From an uncultured bacterium (lineage in GTDB: Bacteria; Pseudomonadota; Alphaproteobacteria; CAISDR01): 7,152 nt of DNA. The notes below the pieces were generated by a model. The model was not told the origin of the DNA. It searched no databases and was given only the letters and a program-made list of their open reading frames with translations. Numbering within the stretch: position 1 is the first letter of the stretch; every line of letters begins with the position of its first letter. Positions 1-4,137 of the stretch are shown here, in pieces. The stretch spans positions 1 through 7,152 of the forward strand of contig CAISDR010000369.1 of NCBI GenBank assembly GCA_903884125.1. The letters are read 5' to 3'. The position numbers and the translations under genes are program-made.

Positions 1-53
1 CAATCACCTTTCAGCGAAGGCAGACAATGTCTGATTGAAAAGTTGATTTTTAA

Positions 54-72
54 AGGCCGGATCGTTCGGCCT
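54..72 (-). terminator. Weak hairpin after the tRNA-Leu gene, possible terminator
   Basis: A perfect 6-bp GC-rich stem (AGGCCG / CGGCCT) encloses a 7-nt loop, about 20 nt past the 3' end of the tRNA. Read on the minus strand it is followed by only TTT and then A-rich sequence, so the U-tract is poor. It could end the tRNA transcript or mark a 3' processing site. The position supports it, but the weak tail keeps confidence moderate. Confidence 0.4.
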
Positions 73-92
73 GGCAAAATCGAAACCAGTAT

Positions 93-177
93 TGGTGCCC
101 GCTACCAGACTCGAACTGGTACGCCTTGTGAGCGAGAGATTTTAAGTCTCTTGTGTCTACCGTTCCACCAAGCGGGC
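93..177 (-). tRNA. trnL: tRNA-Leu, anticodon UAA
   Basis: This is an 85-nt class II tRNA read on the minus strand. The 7-bp acceptor stem GCCCGCT (177-171) pairs with AGCGGGC (103-97). It is followed by discriminator A and an encoded CCA (95-93). The anticodon stem AGAGA/TCTCT holds the 7-nt loop CTTAAAA, which places TAA at positions 34-36, so it decodes UUA and UUG. The T arm carries the expected GTTCGAGTC-like loop. An extended variable arm sits between the anticodon and T stems, as expected for leucine tRNA. The CCA is genomically encoded. It is a single gene, with a strong terminator from the upstream gene about 100 bp away, so it is probably transcribed from its own promoter. Confidence 0.97.
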
Positions 178-207
178 GGGGAATGCCATGCGCATATGCG
201 CCAGTGA

Positions 208-236
208 TCACTACTAGGCCGGGCCGGGTGATGCAA
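208..236 (-). promoter_or_regulatory. Candidate sigma-70-type promoter for tRNA-Leu
   Basis: On the minus strand TTGCAT (236-231) is followed after 17 nt by TAGTGA (213-208). That gives a leader of about 25-30 nt before the tRNA 5' end at 177. The spacing is ideal and the -35 box is fair, but the -10 box is a poor match. A promoter is expected here because a strong terminator at 276-305 insulates the tRNA from upstream transcription. Confidence 0.3.
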
Positions 237-275
237 GTGCCAGTCGCCGTGGCTTATAAAAAAGCCGGGGTACAT

Positions 276-305
276 AAAAAACAAGGGACGCAAAAGCGCC
301 CCTTG
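276..305 (-). terminator. Strong rho-independent terminator of the small secreted-protein gene
   Basis: On the minus strand CAAGGGGCGC pairs with GCGTCCCTTG as a 10-bp stem containing one G-U pair. It is closed by a TTTT loop and followed directly by six T residues. It starts about 40 nt after the stop codon of the 347-616 gene and separates that gene from the tRNA. It is the clearest intrinsic terminator in the window. Confidence 0.93.
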
Positions 306-346
306 AATTTTATCCGTCTTACCTTTTGGAAAAAGTCAGCGGGTGA

Positions 347-616
347 CTATTCCACTTTGCCTTGCCATACCGGCCAGCACTTGGTGCCGGACTTGGCCTT
401 GGCCTGGGCATAGGCTTTCGCCTGGGCGTCTTTCATGGACGAGCCGTCGATCTTGACCGTATAGTCGTTTTCAATGCCACCCGAGCAATAGACGTAGAAT
501 TGGTGTGTGCCAGAGGCGTTCATGGCCGCCACGTCGCCGTTAAGGCCAGCAGCCAAGGCCGGACCAGAGACAACTGCCGCTGCCAATGCGAACAATGCCG
601 CAAACTTCCTGTTCAT
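347..616 (-). CDS. Small exported protein of unknown function (89 aa)
   Basis: I do not recognise a family. The product begins with a typical Sec signal peptide: a basic start (MNRK), a hydrophobic Ala/Leu/Val core, and a likely cleavage after PALA near residue 22, leaving about 67 mature residues. The mature part has exactly two cysteines (about residues 44 and 80), which could form a disulfide in the periplasm. It also has an aromatic patch (FYVYC), a Lys/Ala/Gln-rich probable helix (about 62-75) and a C-terminal CWPVW motif. Two ATG codons are adjacent (619 and 616). The Shine-Dalgarno sequence AGGGGAG (630-624) lies 4 nt from the first and 7 nt from the second, so I chose the second. The strong ribosome site, signal peptide and terminator together argue that it is a real, separately transcribed gene, probably periplasmic. 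Confidence 0.82.
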   Translation of the reverse strand: MNRKFAALFALAAAVVSGPALAAGLNGDVAAMNASGTHQFYVYCSGGIENDYTVKIDGSSMKDAQAKAYAQAKAKSGTKCWPVWQGKVE

Positions 617-623
617 CATTTCT

Positions 624-630
624 CTCCCCT
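624..630 (-). promoter_or_regulatory. Strong ribosome binding site of the small exported protein
   Basis: AGGGGAG on the minus strand is a near-perfect Shine-Dalgarno sequence. Its 7-nt distance to the second of two tandem ATG codons favours that start over the first, which lies only 4 nt away. Confidence 0.75.
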
Positions 631-658
631 AAACCTGCCCGCAATTCGCTTCACGCGG

Positions 659-678
659 TTGACGGACGATAGCGTCAA
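659..678. promoter_or_regulatory. Inverted repeat TTGACG-N8-CGTCAA upstream of the small exported protein gene
   Basis: Two perfect 6-bp arms sit about 40-60 bp before the start codon at 616. Each arm reads TTGACG, a -35-like hexamer, on its own strand. For the minus-strand gene no good -10 box follows at 17-18 nt, so a simple promoter is not proven. The symmetry could equally be an operator. The rest of the 188-bp gap between the two genes (617-807) shows no further gene. Confidence 0.3.
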
Positions 679-807
679 TTTCGGCCAGCGCCAGCAAAAA
701 TTTCATAGGCCCCCGCAAAATTGTTGCGATTTGGGTTAAATACTGTGGCGCAGATGCCCCTTAGGATCAGAATCGGCAAAAGTTATTGATTTTGTTGCGT
801 TGCAACA

Positions 808-1593
808 TCAGACAAGTGGTGGATCGCCCTCAATCGGTTCTGCCCCAAGATCGGAAATCATGGCGCGCAGACGCCCTGCCACCTGATCCAGAACAGCATT
901 ATCGCGGCCACGAAATACCAGACTCGCCCCGAACCGGTTGGCCCGGTAAAACGGATAGGACCCGATAGACACATCGATAAAATCGGCCTGGACAGCACCC
1001 AGCGCTTCGGCCATTACCCCCTCGGCCAGATAGGCCGAAATAGTCCGACTTAACAGAGGTGGCCCGCCCACAAGCCTGTGGCGCAGGCTTTCCAGCATGG
1101 CCGCCATGACGGCTGGCACCCCCGCCATGACAAAGACATTGCCGATGGCAATGCCCGGGGCTTTGGAAACGGGGTTTTCAATCAGATCGGCCCCATCGGG
1201 AATACGGGCCATGCGCCTGCGGGCGGCATTGAGCATACCCGGCGGGTAATGGGCTTCCAATATGGCAATGGCATCAGCGCGTTCGGTAATGTCGACGCCA
1301 AAAGCGCGGGCGACCGCATCGGCGGTGATGTCATCATGGGTCGGGCCAATGCCGCCAGTGGTAAAGACATAATCATACCGCCCGCGCAAGACGTTCAGGG
1401 CGGTCACGATTTCAATTTCAATGTCGGGCACGACCCGCGCCTCGGCAAGCCTTATGCCCATAGCCCCCAGGAACCGGGCAATCGTACCCAGATTGGTATC
1501 CTGGGTCCTGCCAGACAGGATTTCATCCCCGATGACCAGAACGGCCGCGGTGCGGGCAGCGGGAATTTCCGATTTCGTTGGGTGATCAGTCAT
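808..1593 (-). CDS. CinA-like competence/damage-inducible protein, molybdopterin-binding domain only (261 aa)
   Basis: The protein is a single MoaB/MogA-like (MoCF_biosynth) domain of the COG1058 type. Visible motifs are IGDEILSG (about 21-28), the TTGGIGPTHDD phosphate/pterin-binding loop (about 78-88) and MAGVP (156-160). The later part has SIGSYPF (about 209-215), usual in the short CinA and FAD-synthase-like branch. Full-length CinA (about 410 aa) also carries a C-terminal nicotinamide-nucleotide amidase (PncC). That domain is absent here, as is common in alphaproteobacteria, so this is not a truncation. It is a probable cytoplasmic nucleotide or cofactor pyrophosphatase-like enzyme whose exact substrate cannot be read. 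I chose the ATG at 1593 because the frame upstream of it encodes nothing family-like and overlaps the divergent gene's control region. No Shine-Dalgarno precedes this ATG, and an extended -10 box lies 6 nt upstream, suggesting a leaderless message. Confidence 0.93.
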   Translation of the reverse strand: MTDHPTKSEIPAARTAAVLVIGDEILSGRTQDTNLGTIARFLGAMGIRLAEARVVPDIEIEIVTALNVLRGRYDYVFTTGGIGPTHDDITADAVARAFGVDITERADAIAILEAHYPPGMLNAARRRMARIPDGADLIENPVSKAPGIAIGNVFVMAGVPAVMAAMLESLRHRLVGGPPLLSRTISAYLAEGVMAEALGAVQADFIDVSIGSYPFYRANRFGASLVFRGRDNAVLDQVAGRLRAMISDLGAEPIEGDPPLV

Positions 1594-1599
1594 GAGCGC

Positions 1600-1608
1600 T
1601 TTATACCA
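1600..1608 (-). promoter_or_regulatory. Extended -10 promoter element of the CinA-like gene, leaderless layout
   Basis: The minus strand reads TGGTATAAA (1608-1600), which is an extended -10 (TGn) followed by TATAAA. Only 6 nt separate it from the ATG at 1593, so transcription would start at or next to the A of the start codon. No clear -35 hexamer lies at 16-18 nt, which extended -10 promoters can tolerate. Confidence 0.45.
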
Positions 1609-1649
1609 TGGCAATGATGGGACGAAAGCGTCTTGACCCAGTGGCACCA

Positions 1650-1655
1650 TTGACA
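1650..1655 (+). promoter_or_regulatory. Perfect TTGACA -35 hexamer upstream of the DUF305 gene
   Basis: TTGACA lies 40 bp before the ATG at 1695. A second -35-like TTGACC is at 1633-1638. At 16-18 nt downstream of TTGACA the sequence is ATCAAAA-like, a poor -10. A promoter is expected somewhere in this divergent gap, but only the -35 half is convincing. Confidence 0.25.
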
Positions 1656-1694
1656 CCCAATACAGCCGAAAATCAAAAGGTGAAAGACAACGCA

Positions 1695-2063
1695 ATGAAA
1701 CCGGCAAAGACGGCAATCATACTCATCACAACATTGATTTTGTCCCAGACGGCATGGGCGGCCGACAAGGCCGTGGTGATAGATGCCTATGACAAGGTCA
1801 ACATGCATATGCATCATCAGATGAGCGCACCATTGACCGGGGATGCCGATACAGATTTCGTTCAGGGCATGGTGCCCCACCACGAAGGGGCTGTGGCGAT
1901 GGCTCAGATTTTGTTGCGGTACGGGAATGATCCGGAATTAAAGGCGCTGGCCAATGCCATTGTTATTGCCCAGCGGCGTGAAATCGCGGTCATGCGCGCC
2001 TGGGCCAAAAAGCATGGCCTCAATCTGGCGCCGCCAGTTGCCGATACACCTGTGAACCCATAA
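1695..2063 (+). CDS. Secreted DUF305 protein, probable metal-binding envelope protein (122 aa)
   Basis: The start MKPAK plus a hydrophobic segment and a TAWA-ADK cleavage site (about residue 22) form a Sec signal peptide, so the mature protein of about 100 aa is periplasmic or outside the cell. The core matches DUF305: DFVQGMVPHHEGAVAMA (about 54-70) carries the family's M-x-P-H-H and A-x-x-M-A signature, followed by helices ending near HGL (about 109). A second His/Met cluster, MHMHHQM, lies at 37-43. Members such as cyanobacterial CopM bind copper, so copper or another soft metal is a reasonable guess but is not proven here. The open frame extends upstream to 1608, but the signal peptide fixes the ATG at 1695. 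The ribosome site is weak: AAAAGG lies about 14 nt away, with only GAAAGA closer. A GTG at 1680 is the main alternative. The stop codon is 10 bp from the convergent CHAP gene. Confidence 0.9.
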   Translation: MKPAKTAIILITTLILSQTAWAADKAVVIDAYDKVNMHMHHQMSAPLTGDADTDFVQGMVPHHEGAVAMAQILLRYGNDPELKALANAIVIAQRREIAVMRAWAKKHGLNLAPPVADTPVNP

Positions 2064-2073
2064 CCTGATTTGC

Positions 2074-2685
2074 TTAGCTGGTCGGACAAATACCCACAGA
2101 CCCATCGGGCAGGGCGCAGCGCGGTGGCCCCCAGGCCCTGGGCGGCAGAATGAAACCATAGGTCTGATAGACCGAACCCCATTCTTTTGCCTTTTTGTTC
2201 CATACCCTTACCTCGCGCCAGGAATTGTCAGCGCTAACATCGGCAATCCGCTGATCATCGTGAATAAACCCGCGGGTGGCGGTACTGGACCCCCAGTTGG
2301 CATCGGTGGTTTCAATCTCACGCGGGCCGGTCACAGATACCACCACCGCCAGGTGCCCAAGACGCAGCTTGTCGCCGCGTGCAAACACCAGAACCGCGCC
2401 GCGTTGCGGTGACTGGCTGCGGGTGAACTTGCCCGCCGCGCGCTCCCACCAGGTCCAGGCATCGCCATAAATTTCAATGCCCGATACAGCCCGCGCATAG
2501 GGTACGCATTGCCATGCCCCATCCTCGGGAAAGGATGATCCGGGCATTTTCTCAGGCACCGGTTTTTTCAAAACCACCCGATCTGCCGGCACAGGTGCAG
2601 GCATGGGCGCTGGCGCGCTGGCACAGGCCTGACACATTGTCAGCGCGATGCTGCAGAAAAGATATCGAATCAGAAAGGCGCGCAT
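2074..2685 (-). CDS. Exported CHAP-domain peptidoglycan amidase/peptidase (203 aa)
   Basis: The product starts with a basic signal sequence (MRAFLIRYLF) and a hydrophobic core. TMCQACASAP follows; it is not a good lipobox (Met and Ala precede the two Cys), so cleavage near ACA-SA by signal peptidase I is likelier than lipidation. A Pro/Ala-rich linker (about 23-50) leads to the CHAP domain. The catalytic Cys is in WQCVPYAR (C60), His in GHLAVV (H111), and the polar third residue is probably in TTDANWG (D128 or N130). CHAP enzymes cut peptidoglycan cross-links or stem peptides, so this is probably a periplasmic cell-wall hydrolase. A C-terminal tail holds two further Cys (about 190 and 200). 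The frame is open upstream to 2790, but the signal peptide and an AGG 9 nt before the ATG fix the start at 2685. A stable hairpin lies in its leader. Confidence 0.9.
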   Translation of the reverse strand: MRAFLIRYLFCSIALTMCQACASAPAPMPAPVPADRVVLKKPVPEKMPGSSFPEDGAWQCVPYARAVSGIEIYGDAWTWWERAAGKFTRSQSPQRGAVLVFARGDKLRLGHLAVVVSVTGPREIETTDANWGSSTATRGFIHDDQRIADVSADNSWREVRVWNKKAKEWGSVYQTYGFILPPRAWGPPRCALPDGSVGICPTS

Positions 2686-2703
2686 GAATGGCAACCTACA
2701 GAA

Positions 2704-2749
2704 AAACCTGAAAGCCAAATACGGTTTTGCGTTGGCGGCATTCAGGTTT
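2704..2749 (-). promoter_or_regulatory. Long inverted repeat in the 5' leader of the CHAP gene, terminator/attenuator-like
   Basis: On the plus strand the arms AAACCTGAA (2704-2712) and TTCAGGTTT (2741-2749) pair perfectly over 9 bp. Inner GCC/GGC or GCCAA/TTGGC pairs can extend the stem after a mismatch or small bulge. On the minus strand the stem runs straight into a five-T tract (2706-2702). It ends about 5 nt before the CHAP ribosome site and 19 nt before its ATG. It therefore resembles an attenuator or a hairpin that gates translation. Confidence 0.45.
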
Positions 2750-2788
2750 CCGCTGTCAGATGCGTGCCGATTTTCCAGGAATTGCGCC

Positions 2789-2801
2789 ATTTGTCACAAA
2801 T
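2789..2801. promoter_or_regulatory. Operator-like palindrome ATTTGT-C-ACAAAT
   Basis: A perfect inverted repeat with 6-bp arms and one central base lies 12 bp upstream of the phaZ -35 box, inside the divergent phaZ/CHAP gap. The size and symmetry suit a dimeric helix-turn-helix repressor or activator. It does not match the CTGC-rich sites reported for PhaR, so the regulator is unknown. Confidence 0.35.
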
Positions 2802-2812
2802 CAGAAATCAAC

Positions 2813-2840
2813 TTGCCGGAAAGGACTGGTCCTGTACAAT
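2813..2840 (+). promoter_or_regulatory. phaZ: Sigma-70-type promoter of phaZ
   Basis: TTGCCG (2813-2818), 16 nt, then TACAAT (2835-2840), about 45 bp ahead of the phaZ ATG. Both boxes match the housekeeping consensus well (4/6 and 5/6). The spacer contains a second inverted repeat, AGGAC-TG-GTCCT (2822-2833), where a bound repressor would block polymerase. Confidence 0.6.
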
Positions 2841-2885
2841 TTGTGCATTGCGGCGAGATCCCGCGCGTACAGATCAAGGCCCCCC

Positions 2886-4130
2886 ATGCTCTACCATGCT
2901 TTTGAAATGACCCATGCCGCGTTAACCCCCGTGCGTTATGCGGCGATCCGCAGCCGCGAAGCGTTGGGCAGCCCCCTGAACCCTTGGGCATATACCCATC
3001 TGGGCAAGGCCATGCGCGCTGGACTGGAAGTTTTCGAAGGCGCCACAAGACGTTACGGCAAGCCAGCCTGGGGCCTGGACGAGATCAGAATTCACGGCCA
3101 GCCGGTGCCGGTTTCCATTGAAACCAGTCTGGACCTGCCGTTCTGCCGACTTTTGCACTTCAGGCGGGAATTGGGTGCCATGGCCCAAAGGCGCGCCCGT
3201 GACCCAAAGGTACTGATCGTTGCCCCCTTGTCGGGACATTATGCAACTTTGCTGCGCGGCACGGTGGCGGCCATGCTGCCGGAACATGATGTCTATGTGA
3301 CCGACTGGGTGGATGCGCGCACCGTGCCATTATCGGCGGGCCGCTTCGGGCTTGAAGATTATACCGATTATCTGATCCGCTTTTTGCAGCATCTGGGTCC
3401 AAGGACCCATGCCATGGGTGTCTGCCAGCCCGGTGTGCCATTACTGGCGGCAACCGCCGTGATGGCCCAGACCAATGATCCCTGCAAACCCGCGTCGATC
3501 ATCATTATGGGATCACCCATTGATACACGCCGTTCTCCCACCACGCCCAACAAGCTTGCGACCGAAAAACCGATTGAATGGTTTGAACGCAAGGTAATCG
3601 TGTCGGTGCCATGGCCGCATGCGGGCTATATGCGCAAGGTCTATCCGGGCTTTTTGCAACTGACCGGGTTCATGACCATGAATCTGGAACGGCATATGGA
3701 TGCCCACTATAATCTTTATGCTGACCTGATCAAAGGCGATGGCGATTCCGCCGCCCAGCACCGTGAATTTTATGACGAATATCTGGCTGTGCTGGATATG
3801 ACCGCTGATTTCTATCTGGAAACCGTCAAGCAGGTGTTCCAGGAACAGGCACTGGCCAAGGGCACATTCCGCCATCGCGGCGAAATCGTGCGCCCCGATG
3901 CGATCACGCACACGGCACTGATGACGGTCGAAGGTGAACGCGATGATATTTCCGGTATCGGCCAGACTCAGGCGGCCCATGACCTGTGCGTGAATATTCC
4001 TGCTGCCAAACGCGTTGATTACATCCAGCCCGGCGTTGGCCATTACGGCGTGTTCAACGGCACGCGCTGGCGCACCGAAATTCAGCCGCGCGTTCGCGAC
4101 TTCATCAAATCCAATCCCGGCTCTGCCTGA
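2886..4130 (+). CDS. phaZ: Intracellular polyhydroxyalkanoate depolymerase PhaZ (414 aa)
   Basis: The enzyme hydrolyses stored poly(3-hydroxyalkanoate) in cytoplasmic granules to release hydroxyacids or oligomers. Length and N-terminus (MLYHAFEMTHAAL) fit the PhaZ1-type intracellular family of about 410-420 aa, and there is no signal peptide. The alpha/beta-hydrolase triad is visible. The nucleophile is Cys in the lipase-box-like GVCQPG (C180), replacing the usual Ser as in the Cupriavidus PhaZ1 type. The acid is Asp in EGERDDIS (D353 or D354). The His is in GVGHYGVF (H386). The frame is open back to 2727, but homology, an AAGG 6 nt ahead and the promoter position all fix the ATG at 2886. No PHA synthase, phasin or phaR lies nearby, so phaZ stands alone here. 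It ends 7 bp from the convergent GH3 gene with no terminator between them. Confidence 0.95.
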   Translation: MLYHAFEMTHAALTPVRYAAIRSREALGSPLNPWAYTHLGKAMRAGLEVFEGATRRYGKPAWGLDEIRIHGQPVPVSIETSLDLPFCRLLHFRRELGAMAQRRARDPKVLIVAPLSGHYATLLRGTVAAMLPEHDVYVTDWVDARTVPLSAGRFGLEDYTDYLIRFLQHLGPRTHAMGVCQPGVPLLAATAVMAQTNDPCKPASIIIMGSPIDTRRSPTTPNKLATEKPIEWFERKVIVSVPWPHAGYMRKVYPGFLQLTGFMTMNLERHMDAHYNLYADLIKGDGDSAAQHREFYDEYLAVLDMTADFYLETVKQVFQEQALAKGTFRHRGEIVRPDAITHTALMTVEGERDDISGIGQTQAAHDLCVNIPAAKRVDYIQPGVGHYGVFNGTRWRTEIQPRVRDFIKSNPGSA

Positions 4131-4137
4131 GCAGCGA

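Noticed and set aside
93..177. Integration site (att) at the tRNA-Leu gene
   Set aside because: No second copy of the tRNA 3' end, integrase gene or shift in gene content is visible in the window.
190..201. 12-bp palindrome GCGCATATGCGC upstream of the tRNA
   Set aside because: It has perfect symmetry but is short, and lies in the presumed tRNA leader with no other sign of function; not strong enough to report as an operator.
153..413. 86-codon plus-strand open frame overlapping the tRNA and the small exported gene
   Set aside because: It begins inside the tRNA and crosses a strong terminator; the translation looks random.
791..806. Possible terminator after the CinA-like gene (GTTGC-AAC-GCAAC on the minus strand)
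   Set aside because: The stem is only 5 bp with a 3-nt loop and is not followed by a T-run.
1078..1617. 179-codon plus-strand open frame opposite the CinA-like gene
   Set aside because: It lies wholly within the confidently identified CinA-like gene, has no family motif or ribosome site, and is explained by GC-rich antisense reading.
1594..1716. N-terminal extension of the CinA-like frame
   Set aside because: The 41 extra codons resemble nothing in the family and run through the divergent control region. The ATG at 1593 fits the domain start.
2727..2885. N-terminal extension of the phaZ frame
   Set aside because: It would start upstream of the promoter and has no homology. PhaZ proteins start at the MLYHAFEM motif.
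3513..4043. 176-codon minus-strand open frame opposite phaZ
   Set aside because: It is antisense to the conserved PhaZ catalytic regions, without motifs or a translation signal.
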